64,000 bases of DNA from Odiellus spinosus (GCA_963920705.1 OY987226.1:29658694-29722693); one strand, 5' to 3'; positions 42,150 through 54,479 are shown, numbered from the stretch's first letter. Notes: generated by a model not told the origin, from the letters alone. Translations and numbers: made by a program.

Positions 42150-43200
42150 TGAGAGGGCGGGAGAGGGTAAGGCTTTATTATATTATTATATATTATATTT
42201 TGCAAAATTATTTTATATAAGAAAAACGAATTGATTATCCCTTTACATAGTTTACGCTAAAGCGGATAAAAAAGACGTCTCCACCAGGTTGCCAGTCATT
42301 TGCGAGGGCAAACTGAAGCAGTTCGTTTTGGAACTGATATGTTCTAAACTGCGCTCACAAGCTCCTGGCAACCTTGCAATGAAAGGAAAGTATAACCGAA
42401 TCTCTCTTTTATTCGGGGGGGGGGGCTTCCTCTCGAACGGGATCTCTCGTCTTTTGTTTTTGTGAAGAAAATTTCGAGCGATCGAGAGAAACAATCCTTC
42501 CCGAAGAGGGTTATAGAAAAAAGTTTGTTGGGGCCGGGTAAAACTGATAGATAGTTTTTAATTAAGGGGGAGAAGAGGTAAATTGGACTTGATCAGCATT
42601 CAGTAATGGAAACTCGTATCACTTGGTAACGCAATACTTCTTTATTAAATCAACTACTAATTCACAAATAATAATAATAATATACAGTCGGGGAAATAAA
42701 CGTTTTAACACAACTAAGGTTATTCGTGCAGAGGGTACGATACTATCCCTTTATGAGGGGAAGAGGTTTTTCGATCTCTTTTTCTAATTATGGTTTTTCT
42801 CTTTAATTCTTCGTTAAATACTTCAAACGTTAATTCTAATTTTAATCGCGGGGATTCTACAAATGCACGAAAGACGCGACAAATTCTTTTCACTGAGAAT
42901 GGCGTGGAAATTATGGTTTTTCTCATTTAACTTTAATTTAACCCTTTAACAATATTCTATTAAACACTTTGGATCACTTTTATATAGAGGGGACTTTTAA
43001 ATACTACTCTCGACAATGAAACGGGGGGGGGGGGGTTCATGAAATACCTTCACTTTCTCTGTGAATTTCAACACTTTTAACTATCTAGACCTTTTTCAAA
43101 GGGTTAAGGGTACGTTATTTTCTTACTCTCGGATTTTCAACTTTTCTCAACTATAACCCGACATTCAATCTGGCTTAAACACGAGAGGAGGGGGGGGGGG
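42150..43200. other. Unassigned DNA with G-runs
   Basis: No convincing gene. It contains long G-runs (42,417-42,427, 43,024-43,036 and 43,190-43,200) and an (AAT)n patch near 42,668. The segment 43,020-43,200 is repeated at 45,505-45,685 (same strand) and at 50,955-51,122 (reverse), and ends where the copia fossil begins. Confidence 0.5.
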
Positions 43201-44131
43201 ATCCTGGAGTGAAATACAAGATAGACTTTCCCGAAAGCGATGCAAACGTAAAGTTCCCGTACAGACAGGCCGTAGGCTGTCTCCTGTACTTAGCTGGAGT
43301 AACAAGACCAGACCTTTCCTTTGCTACTGCTTACATGAGCCAGTTTAATGAAAACCCTAGCGAAGAACACGTCTCTGGCATAAAGCATGTTTTGAGATAC
43401 ATTAAAGGGACTAGAAACTATAAACTTCACTACAAATCGGGAGTTGTAAGCAAATCAATGGATACGCAGATGCCGATTGGGGCTCGGATAACAATGATCG
43501 AAAATCCTTTAATGGTTACATTTTTACTCTTGGTGACAATCCCGTTAGCTGGAGTACCAAAAAGCAAAGTATGGTTGCGCTATCAACAATAGAAGCGGAA
43601 TATATTGCTATGTGTCACGCAGCTAAAGAAGCGATTTGGATTCAAAATATTTTGATAGAACTTGGGCAAGCGCAGCTGGTGAAGGGAGCGATTCGACTTC
43701 ACTCTAATAGCCAAGGGGCGATACATTTATCCAAAAATCAAGTTACGTCAGAACGGAATAAACATATTGATTTAAAAATGTTCTTTTTACGAGATATCGT
43801 GGAAGCAGGGAGAGTAAGTCTTCACTACGTGAAAACAACTGAAAATCCGGCAGACATGATGACGAAGAACTTAACGGGACTGAAGACCAAAAGACACAAT
43901 GCTTTCATTGGATTGCAAGAAGCATTCGAGGAAGAGTGTTAGTGGATATACGTAAATATCGCGAATGCTAGTGAGACATTTAAAAAGACCGCTTTAAACT
44001 CTCGTTAATAGATGGCGCTAGTCCCTGTTCATTTTCATACTGTATATTGTCATATTGTTAATGCGTAAATAAATCAGACTGCTCTTTTCTCACAAAGACG
44101 TGTCGTATTTTTAGTCTAGCTAATAAATTTA
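43200..44131 (+). mobile_element. Copia (Ty1/copia) fossil, 3' part with LTR
   Basis: Copia-type RNase H and the end of the RT region: GVTRPDLSFATAYMSQFNEN, RYIKGTRNYKLHYKSG, STIEAEYIAMCHAAKEAIWI, NKHIDLKMFFLRDIVEAGRV, then a stop at the LTR. The 3' LTR runs from about 43,937 (TGTTAGTGGATATACG) to about 44,131 (TTTAACA), about 195 bp. The element is incomplete at its 5' side and broken. A related piece lies inverted at 52.49-54.26 kb. Confidence 0.8.
43937..44131 (+). repeat. Copia 3' LTR
   Basis: It begins TGTTAGTGG just after the RNase H stop, ends in AACA, and holds an AATAAA signal near 44,067. Its reverse complement is seen at about 52,490-52,650. Confidence 0.65.
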
Positions 44132-44189
44132 ACAAAAAAAAGCCAACATCTTCATGGTTCCCATGGAAGATGTTGGCTAGTTATTTAAC

Positions 44190-44600
44190 GGCTATTAAAG
44201 GGAGAATGCAACCTAATAAGTGATTTTTAATCGATTCCTTATCGTTTAAATAGGCCTATTCCAAAAGTAAAAAGTTTACAAAACAAATATTAAACTAGAA
44301 ATAAATTTAAAACTTACTCAGAAAATAGGCTTAGCGGGATTCATGGAGATCATGATTTCCTCACGTGTAAGGTCTAGCGACCAATCGAACGCGTGGAGAT
44401 CTCGCGTGAACGACCGGTCTTTGCTCATTGGTCGCTAGACCTTGCACCGAGGAAATTCAGGATATCCATGAATCCCGCTAAGCCTATTTTCCGGGCAAGT
44501 TTTAAATTTATTTCTAGTTTAATATTTGTTTGTTAATTTGTTTAATGATGGATTAGGCCTAATTAAACTAATCTTATACATTATAAAACGTAACTCCCTT
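44190..44600. mobile_element. MITE of the GGGAGAATGCAACCTAATAA family, copy 2
   Basis: Same end and inner motifs as copy 1 (GCGGGATTCATGGAGAT, complement ATCCATGAATCCCGC). Its centre holds an extra inverted block, GGTCTAGCGACCAATCGAAC / CATTGGTCGCTAGACC. It is mirrored at 52,070-52,432. Confidence 0.7.
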
Positions 44601-45214
44601 GGCAAAAAAGGGAGGAAATAGACTTTAGAATTGGTCAACTTTTATCTTTAGTTTTGAAAAGAAAAAGTTTTCAAACAAACACCTGTGAGTCAGAGAGAGG
44701 CCGGCCCACTGGGTCCTTCCTCTCGAAATATTTTACTTCACTTCGCAAGTAGTTAGCAAACTATCGAAATCTTCGGGTGATTATTACACATTGTCAACCT
44801 TCATAGAGACTAAAATAACATATGCAAACTGTTCTTGAACCCGAGTACTGTGTCGAAAAATATGCGAAATTTTATCCTTATTTTAACTATTTCTTTTTTG
44901 CGGCACCAACCGAAATAATTTGTAACTTTTCAACTAAGGAAGGGCCTTAACACTGTTTAAGACGGGATCTAGTTAGCAAGTGAGTGTAATCACCCTACTC
45001 AGGAACATAAGGCTGGGAGGTCACATGGTCTGCTTAATTCTGATTGGTAAGTAAAATTTCATGCGTTACTTTAAGAGGTACTGTTCATACTCCATAGGCT
45101 TTAAATAGAGCTCTTGCTAAGTTTGGCTAGGATTAATAAAAATCTAAAATTTAGCATATGGCGGATTGTTCTATATTTCCTTCAGGCTCACTTTAAACTT
45201 AAATATGTCTTTAA

Positions 45215-45485
45215 AATTTTTTATAGTTGGTTTAGAGGGAGACTGCATCCTAGCAACAAATTATCTCCTTGTTGTTTAAGTAGGCCTAGCCCAGTATTAA
45301 CCATATTACAATTATTGAACTACAAAAATTAAAACTTTCCAACACAGCCTATTTTCCGATGTTTTTGATTTATTTATAGTTAAGTATAGGTTTCTATTTT
45401 TTTCTACTACTGGATTACGCCTATTTCAACGAACATAAATCAATAAAAATTAAGTTGCATTCCCACTTTTAAGGGAGAATGCAAA
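45215..45485. mobile_element. Related MITE, second subfamily
   Basis: GAGGGAGACTGCATCCTAGCAACAAATT on the left pairs loosely with AAGTTGCATTCCCACTTTTA on the right. The inner part includes GTAGGCCTAGCCC and CTATTTTCCGATG. Mirrored at 51,160-51,395. Confidence 0.6.
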
Positions 45486-45859
45486 ACAAAAAAAGAGATG
45501 AAAAATGGGGGGGGGGGCTTCAGGAAATACCTTCTCTTTCTCTGTGAATTTCAACACTTTTAACTGTCTGGACCTTTTCTAAAGGGTTAAGGGTACGTTA
45601 TTTTCTTACTCTCGGACTTTCTGCTTCTCTCAACTAACCCGACATTATATCTGGCTTAAACACGAGGGGAGGAGGGCGGTAAAATCAAAATTTACTCACA
45701 ACGGGTACAAACGGCGATTATAATACAGTCTTATCCTCCAATTTCGTCGACAATTGAATACGCTTCTCAACCAAGTTCTCGGATGAATTGAAAATGGGGG
45801 ATTTCTTTTTCCTCAGATTTCGTTTTGACAACGGACTACGCTAGGTCCGAATTTTCTAG

Positions 45860-47490
45860 AAGTTTCCGTCCTGATTCGCTCAAGTGGTCGTGACTCATTT
45901 GTTTTTCTCAGCTTCTAACCCGGGTTAACTATCCATGTTCGTATCTGTTGTATGAGGGTTTATTTTCCAATTGGCCAGCTCTTGGAGCGACGTCATTTTT
46001 CTAACTGAATATTGGCTTTTGGTTATAGTGGAGGGGAAATGTATCTTAGCCAAATCATGATGAAAAGACGCCCGAGGTGAACCAGAAAGTTTCCCAGGCT
46101 TTTCCTAAGTTGATTTCAATAAGGCTCTCAACTAATGTCGGTGAGGGATAAGGGTTTCTCAGTTGAGGGTCCATGAGATCTGTTGGAATGGCGTTAACAC
46201 CGAGGTGTTAAAAGTTTATATTCTCTTTTCCAAATATTATTCTGTAGTTTTTAAAGTATGAGGGACAGAAGAATGGGAAAACCCTTAAAATGTTTTGGCC
46301 TATTATCCTTTATTTGAAGGGTATTAAGTTTAAAAAGTGTTCACAAAAATTTTAATTACTCGCATAGTAGGACCGCCTCTTTTAGTGGTTAATTATCTTA
46401 AATTGGTTTTCTCACTAATATTAGTACACCCTTAAATTGGATCGCTTCTTTTTGAAGGTCACTTATATCATTATTTTTCTTCTAACTACTCATCTCACGA
46501 TTTTAACATCAAGCAAAGTAGTGCCGCGTTTGAAAGTAATGTTCTTTAATTATTTTAAGTCTTGGACTTTTTTAACACCCTAACGAGTTTTAAATTACCG
46601 TAAAGTTAGTTCGTGGGCTTGAGTGTAGGTATTTTTCACTAAAACTATATTTTATTTGAAAACATTTATTCTTTTATGAACAAAATTTTTTAATAATGTG
46701 TAAAAATGATAAAATATGTTGGTTAAGGATAAGTAATAAAACATTTATAAATCATTAAAGGACACAAAATTCTTTCAAAAATGAGTAGAGCGAAAACTTT
46801 CAAAAGTTTAAAGTCGAATACAACATTCATTAACACATTTAAAAACATATATGAGTACCTAAAAGATAATTGAAATAAAGCTTAATTGAGCAATAATGGC
46901 ATAAAGGAATTAATATAGAACTAAAAAGATAAAATATTTTCAAAATTGTTAAAAACTAAATATTTTCTATTCTAACTTACAATTCAAATTCTTCATCTTG
47001 TGACCGAACGACCTAGAGCTTGTACAACCTCTATTTGTCCACGACCTAACCCGTAAAGGTATGTATTAGGGAACATTCGTGATTCGTAAAAATGTGAAAT
47101 TTGTGTAAAAATATCTGTAAAAAAGCGAAAATCGATATATATATTTTGTGGCAACTTTTTCGAATAGTATATTGCAAAAAAAAAAAAAAAACTAACCGGT
47201 CACCAATCAACACCGTACTCCGTCGGATGGCAACGGTGACTGGAATTCCGTCAAGAACTTTACTTCGTAACTACACAGCGCCTCCCAAAACTTCGCCGAG
47301 ACGGGCTAACATGCTATAATAAAAGATTAATAATATTAAAGGTTGATAGATGTTTATATTAAAATACTCATTTCCTTTCTATTACGCACTCTATGTACGC
47401 AACACAACTATGTTTGTAATTGAGTCGACATATCACGACATGACTTGATTTAAAGATGGTTTCTGGTTGCAAGTCTTTTTTAGACGACAC
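45860..47490. other. No gene seen
   Basis: AT-rich left spacer of the palindrome, 1.6 kb, with no convincing frame. It has no counterpart in the right half, so it is either an insertion on the left or was deleted on the right. Confidence 0.5.
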
Positions 47491-48748
47491 TGTAGTCTTA
47501 AAAGTTTTTTCCCAAGCAAATCCTACCTCCATAGCATCGTTACTGGGATTTCGAGGACATATTTATAGTTGTTGATGTTCCACCGTTCTTTATCGATCTG
47601 TAGAGGCAGAAGCTGATGAAATCCTCCTTTGAAATCTATTACTCCCAGGTCTTGTATGTTTGAAAATACAACGCCTTTTGAAAATACAACGCCTATTTAT
47701 AAAAATAATAATTTAATCTACGATAATTGTCCCCTCTAGTTAAATTTATACATAATAATGACCCATTTATTTTTATATATAAAGCCAAACTTTTTTGAAA
47801 AATACTAACGATTTTTAAAGTATAAGTAAAATAAAATCTTAAAAAAACAATGTGGCCTATTTGAGTGAAAATAAACGTATTGGTAAAACCGAATGTTTCG
47901 AAAACATTTTACCTTTAAGTGTATTAAATTTTCACGTTTGTGATAAAAATTCTTTGTTTAAAAAACTACCAGCGGCCGAGCGCAATTGGACTGTAAACTT
48001 ATTAGAAAAACGCGTATAATTTTTAAAAAACTACAACTATTATATAACCGAAAAACATGTGGGATTTTTTTAATGCATTTAACCGTAATTTAGAGATTCC
48101 TCCTCCCTTTTGTCCTTCCTACCCTTTTGTGAATTTTCAATGCCATGCGTTTCAAATTCATTCAAACTACTTTTTACGTGGCTGGATTTACTATAAATTA
48201 GCAATTTTTTCTACCTTGTACGTTACTTAAAATAATAAATATCAGTTTTTTCGTAAAAAAAATTATATTCTTATTTAGATATCGGAAAATTCACATCCTT
48301 CACAAAATTCTATAAAAGAAATGAGAAAAATGAGAAGAAAAAAGATTTGATATCTTAATCGACAGGTTTGTTATTTAGAAACGTAATTTATTCAAGTATT
48401 AACATGTTATTTACTTTAGACGAAAAAATGAATTTAAAGCTTTTTACTCTTGGGCAAGAACGACACAAATTCTTACTTTTCCTTGGAATATTTAAACTAT
48501 GACATATTTATATCTTTTTCAACTATTTTTTATGTGTGAAACTATTTCTTTACAAATAATAAAAATATTCTTTCCAAAAATATTAGTTTTATAAAATTTT
48601 TAATTATGCCAATTAAACGTAATTATAGCGAATATTTTTATGGTCTTATATGTTAATTATATTAAATTTGACTAGATAATCTATCTTAAGACCCAAATAC
48701 CCCTGGGTGTATAGAAGGTTCTTTTATGAAGGTTATGCCGACGATGAC

Positions 48749-48829
48749 ATTACAAAATTTGCATTTCCTAATTGCGGTAATTCAATTTGGAATGGATTTA
48801 CCGCAATTAGGAAATGCAAATTTTGTAAT
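48749..48829. repeat. Perfect 32-bp hairpin
   Basis: 48,749-48,780 and 48,798-48,829 are exact complements (ATTACAAAATTTGCATTTCC and so on) with a 17-base loop. It lies just inside the left arm of the foldback element and is not mirrored on the right. Confidence 0.9.
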
Positions 48830-49049
48830 ATCAGTTATATCAAAGAGTGACTTTAATAAAGAAAATAATAATTCAGTTAAGGCATATTTTATTGTATACA
48901 ATGTACTTCGACTGACAGTAAAACCAACAATATTTCATTACATACATTTGTTATCTCTTTTCGGATTAAACATATACCCTATTTCACTCTTGCTGTGATT
49001 TTTTTTTAATGTTTCAAAAAACAGTATTCAAATTTCGCAGTTTACTTTA

Positions 49050-49270
49050 CGTCACAATTAATGTCTCTTTTCCTCCAATTTGGCGCTACAAGCGCTTTTT
49101 TAATGACGTCACAATTAATGTCTTTTTTCCTTCAATTTGGCGCTACAAGCGCTTTTCAATGACGTCACGTTTTATTTTTTTTATTTGTTTGAGGGCTAAT
49201 GGTGCAGGGTTAACTGTTTGCATTTGCGGCCGTTTTGGCGTTCGAGTAGACTTTTCACTGACGTCATGGG
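49050..49270. promoter_or_regulatory. Three TGACGTCA (CRE/ATF) sites in a tandem repeat
   Basis: The full palindromic site TGACGTCA occurs near 49,104, 49,161 and 49,260. The first two lie in tandem units of about 57 bp with CAATTTGGCGCTACAAGCGC. The minus-strand frame at 49,364-49,143 runs through this region. It could be a promoter or enhancer of the foldback element; activity is inferred only from the motif. Confidence 0.45.
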
Positions 49271-49364
49271 TGCTAGAGAAAGATGGCCGATTACAGTCAA
49301 GTTGTGAGGAACTTCCGTTGTCGTCATCGTCGGCATAACCTTCATAAAAGAACCTTCTATACAC
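49143..49364 (-). CDS. 73-aa ORF at the foldback centre, doubtful
   Basis: MYRRFFYEGYADDDDNGSSS, then NRPSFSSTHDVSEKSTRTPK and a Lys-rich end (KQIKKIKRDVIEKRL). It has an acidic N-terminus and basic C-terminus, and the start lies in the arm. No family is recognised. Possibly the first exon of a lost gene of the parental element. Confidence 0.25.
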   Translation of the reverse strand: MYRRFFYEGYADDDDNGSSSQLDCNRPSFSSTHDVSEKSTRTPKRPQMQTVNPAPLALKQIKKIKRDVIEKRL

Positions 49365-50559
49365 CCAAGGGTATTTGGGTCTTAAGATAGATTATCTAGA
49401 CAAATTTAATATAATTAACATATAAGACCATAAAAATATTCGCTATAATTACGTTTAATTGGCATAATTAAAAATTTTATAAAACTAATATTTTTATAAA
49501 GAATATTTTTATTATTTGTAAAGAAATAGTTTCACACATAAAAAATAGTTGAAAAAGATATAAATAGGTCATAGTTTAAATATTCCAAGGAAAAGTAAGA
49601 ATTTGTGTCGTTCTTGCCCAAGAGTAAAAAGCTTTAAATTCATTTTTTCGTCTAAAGTAAATAACATGTTAATACTTGAATAAATTACGTTTCTAAATAA
49701 CAAACCTGTCGATTAAGATATCAAATCTTTTTTCTTCTCATTTTTCTCATTTCTTTTATAGAATTTTGTGAAGGATGTGAATTTTCCGATATCTAAATAA
49801 GAATATAATTTTTTTTACGAAAAAGCTGATATTTATTATTTTAAGTAACGTACAAGCTAGAAAAAATTGCTAATTTATAGTAAATCCAGCCACGTAAAAA
49901 GTAGTTTGAATGAATTTGAAACGCATGGCATTGAAAATTCACAAAAAGACAGGAAGGACAAAAGGGAGGAGGAATCTCTAAATTACGGTTAAATGCATTA
50001 AAAAAATCCCACATGTTCTTCGGTTATATAATAGTTGTAGTTTTTTAAAAATTATACGCGTTTTTCTAATAGGTTTACAGTCCAATTGCGCTCGGCCGCT
50101 GGTAGTTTTTTAAACAAAGAATTTTTATCACAAACGTGAAAATTTAATACACTTAATGGTAAAATGTTTTCGAAACATTCGGTTTTACCAATACGTTTAT
50201 TTTCACTCAAATAGGCCACATTTTTTTTAAGATTTTATTTTACTTATACTTTAAAAATCGTTAGTATTTTTCAAAAAAGTTTGGCTTTATATATAAAAAT
50301 AAATGGGTCATTATTATGTATAAATTTAACTAGAGGGGACAATTATCGTAGATTAAATTATTATTTTTATAAATAGGCGTTGTATTTTCAAACATACAAG
50401 ACCTGGGAGTAATATATTTCAAAGGAGGATTTCATCAGCTTCTGCCTCTACAGATCGATAAAGAACGGTGGAACATCAAAAAATATAAATATGTCCTCGA
50501 AATCCCAGTAACGATGCTATGGAGGTAGGATTTGCTTGGGAAAAAACTTTTAAGACTAA

Positions 50560-50850
50560 GACGGGACTGGACCCTAGAAAGGAACGGGCCCCGCAATCCC
50601 CCGAATGCCCCTCTTCGGGTAACCCGAGAGGCAGACTTTTGGAGGGTATAAAACCCCACACCAAAACCAAGCCGAACGATCGTCGGGAGTACCCCGATCT
50701 TTTCGAGTGGCCCACGGAAGTGTGCGCGGACTCAGTGGAATCCGTCCGCTTCCCCATATTGTTTGTGCGCGTTGCCGCGTCTCCGGCCATTTAGAATCCC
50801 CAGATGACCCTTATCGAGAATCATATGAGAATAACGTAATTAATCCAAGA
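50560..50850 (+). other. GC-rich patch with TATA box
   Basis: It is GC-rich against AT-rich flanks. GGGTATAAAACCCC at about 50,645-50,658 is followed by TCAGT (about 50,731). It is probably a fragment of an LTR or other promoter-bearing repeat. It replaces the 1.6-kb spacer of the left half. Confidence 0.4.
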
Positions 50851-51159
50851 GGAAATCTGAGAAACCGACTGAGAAGCGTAGTCCGTTGTCAACTGAAATC
50901 CGAGGATAAGACTGTTTGGACCCGTTGTGATGAGTACATTTTGATTTTGCCCCCCTCCTCTCGTGTTTAAGCCAGATTGAATGTCGGGTTATAGTTGAGA
51001 AAAGTTGAAAATCCGAGAGTAAGAAAATAACGTACCCTTAACCCTTTAGAAAAGGTCCAGACAGTTAAAAGTGTTGAAATTCACAGAGAAAGAGAAGGTA
51101 TTTCCTGAAGCCCCCCCCCCCATTTTTCATCTCTTTTTTTGTTTTGCATTCTCCCTTAA

Positions 51160-51395
51160 AAGTGGGAATGCAACTTAATTTTTATTGATTTCTTTTCGTT
51201 GAAATAGGCGTAATATACCAGTAAAAAAAATAGAAACCTATACTTAACTATAAATAAATCAAAAACATCGGAAAATAGGCTGTGTTGGAAAGTTTTAATT
51301 TTTGTAGTTCAATAATTGTAATATGGTTAATACTGGGCTAGGCCTACTTAAACAACAAGGAGATAATTTGTTGCTAGGATGCATTCTCCCTCTAA
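51160..51395. mobile_element. Mirror copy of the 45.2-kb MITE
   Basis: Reverse complement of 45,240-45,485 within the right outer arm. Confidence 0.6.
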
Positions 51396-52069
51396 ACCAA
51401 CTATAAAAAATTTTAAAGACATATTTAAGTTTAAAGTGAGCCTGAAGGAAATATAGAACAATCCGCCATATGCTAAATTTTAGATTTTTATTAATCCTAG
51501 CCAAACTTAGCAAGAGCTCTATTTAAAGCCTATGGAGTATGAACAGTACCTCTTAAAGTAACGCATGAAATTTTACTTACCAATCAGAATTAAGCAGACC
51601 ATGTGACCTCCCAGCCTTATGTTCCTGAGTAGGGTGATTACACTCACTTGCTAACTAGATCCCGTCTTAAACAGTGTTAAGGCCCTTCCTTAGTTGAAAA
51701 GTTACAAATTATTTCGGTTGGTGTCGCAAAAAAGAAATAGTTAAAATAAGGATAAAATTTCGCATATTTTTCGACACAGTACTCGGGTTCAAGAACAGTT
51801 TGCATATGTTATTTTAGTCTCTATGAAGGTTGACAATGTGTAATAATCACCCGAAGGTTTCGATAGTTTGCTAACTGCTTGCGAAGTGAAGTAAAATATT
51901 TCGAGAGGAAGGACCCAGTGGGCCGGCCTCTCTCTGACTCACAGGTGTTTGTTTGAAAACTTTTTCTTTTCAAAACTAAAGATAAAAGTTGACCAATTCT
52001 AAAGTCTATTTCCTCCCTTTTTTGCCAAGGGAGTTACGTTTTATAATGTATAAGATTAGTTTAACTAGG

Positions 52070-52432
52070 CCTAATCCATCATTAAACAAATTAACAAACA
52101 AATATTAAACTAGAAATAAATTTAAAACTTGCCCGGAAAATAGGCTTAGCGGGATTCATGGATATCCTGAATTTCCTCGGTGCAAGGTCTAGCGACCAAT
52201 GAGCAAAGACCGGTCGTTCACGCGAGATCTCCACGCGTTCGATTGGTCGCTAGACCTTACACGTGAGGATATCAGGATCTCCATGAATCCCGCTAAGCCT
52301 ATTTTCTGAGTAAGTTTTAAATTTATTTCTAGTTTAATATTTGTTTTGTAAACTTTTTACTTTAAGAATAGGCCTATTTAAACGATAAGGAATCGATTAA
52401 AAATCACTTATTAGGTTGCATTCTCCCTTTAA
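52070..52432. mobile_element. Mirror copy of the 44.2-kb MITE
   Basis: Reverse complement of 44,190-44,600, ending TTATTAGGTTGCATTCTCCC at 52,410-52,430. Confidence 0.7.
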
Positions 52433-52489
52433 TAGCCGTTAAATAACTAGCCAACATCTTCCATGGGAACCATGAAGATATTGGCTTTT

Positions 52490-54262
52490 TTTGTTAAATT
52501 TATTAGCTAGACTTAAAATACCACACGTCTTTGTGAGAAAAGAGCAGTCTGATTTATTTACGCATTAACAATATGACAATATACAGTTTGAAAATGAACA
52601 GGGACTAGCGCCATCTATTAACGAGAGTTTAAAGCGGTCTTTTTAAATGTCTCAAGGCCAAAAGCATTCTGATTGTTTTCACCTTTATAACTGGGCTAAA
52701 GGTTTCTTCATAGTCGATACCCGGGGTTTGGGTATATCCCCTAGCTACCAATCTGGCACGGTATCTTCTAAGTTTACCGTTTTGATCATATTTTCTTCTA
52801 AAGACCCATCTGGTGCTAACAATGTTAATTCCGTCGGGTTTTTTTACTAAATCCCAAGAGTCGTTACGCTTTAGATTGTCAAGCTCTTCTAACATTGCCT
52901 TTTTCCATTCATCTGCATCTGGTCCTCTAAGAGCTTCACTCACGTTTTGTGGGTCTTCTTGTAAATTAGAGTTTCCTTCGAAAACTGCTCGTAACTGGAA
53001 ATCTCTTTTCATCAGTTGTCGCTGTGAAGTTCTTATCCCTACGCCTTGGTTTATTTGAGGCAGTGGCAGTGATGTTCTATCTTCGTCGTATTGATCTAAA
53101 ATGTCGTCTTATATGTCGGTATGCTCGAGGCCCGCTTCAGTCGTTCTTTCGGGATAGTATTCATTATGTACTTCTGCTTCTTTTTCATTGTTATTAACCG
53201 ATTCATTTTGGTCTTTTCGTGAATTCGTTCTCTTCATTTAATTTCATTTCCGAAAATGTCAGGGGTATTTCTTTCTTGTCTGTGCCGTCTTCAGATGGTT
53301 CGCGTTTCTTCGAGCTAAAAACTATGCATGGAAATGTGTTTCCTCAAACGAATCCCTCCGAAGCTAAAGCCGTAAAATGTATCCTCGTAGGATATTCTCT
53401 TTGTCCAATACTTTATATCCCTTTGTTATGGGAGAATATCCTACGAGGATACATTTTACGGCTTTAGCGTCCAATTTGTTTCGGAGGGATTCGTGTATTC
53501 TGACCCATGCACGACAGCCATAGACCCTTATGTGACTTCGGTTTGGTTCTTTATTAGTCCACATTTCTTCGGGGATCTTCCCAGCAATGCTCTGAGACGG
53601 GCATTTGTTTCTGATGTACGCTGCGGTAGTTAAAGCATCTGCCCGCAGATAGTGTGGGAGACCAGATTCGAGTAATAAACCTCGAGTAGAATCCATTAAG
53701 GTCTGGTTCATACGTTCTGCAATACCATTTTGCTGAGGTGCTTTGGGGACGGTCAGTTGTCTTGTTATTCCAAACTCTCGGAGGTATGTATTGAACGCGT
53801 TGCTGCAGTATTCTCCGCCGTTATCTGTGCGCAAGACTTTAATTTGGGTGCCATGAATTCTTTCTACTTCTTCTTTGTATTCTTTGAATTTTTCTCACGC
53901 TTCTGCTTTTCGTTTCATAGGATATACTTTCACGAACCTTGAATAACCATCAATAAAAGTAATGAAGTAACTTGATCCCCCTTTTGATACTGGTTTGATA
54001 AGCCCTACTACGTCGGAATGTACAAGTTCAAGGACTTCCTTCGGTCCTTCTGTCTCACTTGCCTTGAAGGGTTTGCGTTTCATTTTTCCCTTTTTACAAA
54101 TGGTACATAAATCGTTATCTTGTACGTCTTTTCGGTGGTTGATTGTTTGTACTTCGTCGATTTCTAGATCTTTTACTTCTCCTAAACGTTCCACGGCTTT
54201 TAAATGGAGATGCCCCATACGCCTGTGCCATAAATGTAAAAAAAAAAGAAAAAAAAAATGCA
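52490..54262 (-). mobile_element. Copia fossil, inverted relative to the left copy
   Basis: Minus strand: LWHRRMGHLHLKAVERL (the GAG-pre-integrase HRRLGH-type block), CTICKKGKMKRKPF (zinc region), DGYSRFVKVYPMKRK, LRTDNGGEYCSNAFNTYLRE and PQQNGIAERMNQTLMDSTRG (integrase catalytic core with its D-D-E layout). Then comes part of the reverse transcriptase ([40 protein letters not shown]) and a 3' LTR at about 52,490-52,650. Broken and internally incomplete, with several breaks. A short inverted repeat of its own sequence lies near 53,360-53,460. Confidence 0.8.
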
Positions 54263-54279
54263 AAAACCTACCAAATAAT

Positions 54280-54282
54280 AAT

Positions 54283-54317
<35 letters not shown>
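54280..54317. repeat. Long T-run
   Basis: About 35 consecutive T. It lies at the upstream edge of the inverted copia fossil. Could be the tail of a retroposed sequence or a slippage tract. Confidence 0.9.
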
Positions 54318-54479
54318 GTTTCCGGAAGTCGTCAAGGTCTGAAATATACTATAAAAATAGTTTCCGGTAGATAGGAGGTGAATTACTTCTCTTACGGCTT
54401 ATCCCACACAAAGTATAATCATACCAATTATAAAATCAATTTTTAACATCGACTACCTGGTTTCATTAGTTTTCTTGTT

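Larger units (their letters stand above)
47490..50560. mobile_element. 3-kb foldback element forming the palindrome core
   Basis: Arms of about 1.25 kb (47,490-48,748; 49,320-50,560) are over 95% identical by eye in inverted orientation. They run from AGTCTTAAAAGTTTTTTCCC inward to TTATGAAGGTTATGCCGACG and back. The 570-bp unique centre carries a perfect hairpin, tandem repeats and CRE-like sites. No transposase is present. Behaves like a Foldback-type non-autonomous element. Confidence 0.75.
43940..52650. repeat. Imperfect palindrome of nearly 9 kb
   Basis: Outer arms 43,940-45,860 and 50,850-52,650 are reverse complements with a few percent divergence. Both start in copia LTR sequence and contain the same two MITEs. 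Inner arms 47,490-48,748 and 49,320-50,560 also pair. The spacers are unequal (left 45,860-47,490; right 50,560-50,850), so the structure is nested, not a single mirror. Arm differences argue against a simple assembly mirror. Confidence 0.85.

Noticed and set aside
42150-43200. G-runs considered as an assembly gap or sequencing artefact
   Set aside because: They recur at repeat copies on both strands with varying length, so they look like real slippage tracts; this cannot be settled here.
45114-45332. 72-codon frame found twice (also 51,295-51,513, reverse)
   Set aside because: The duplication is due to the palindrome and the frame lies in a MITE and flank without coding character.
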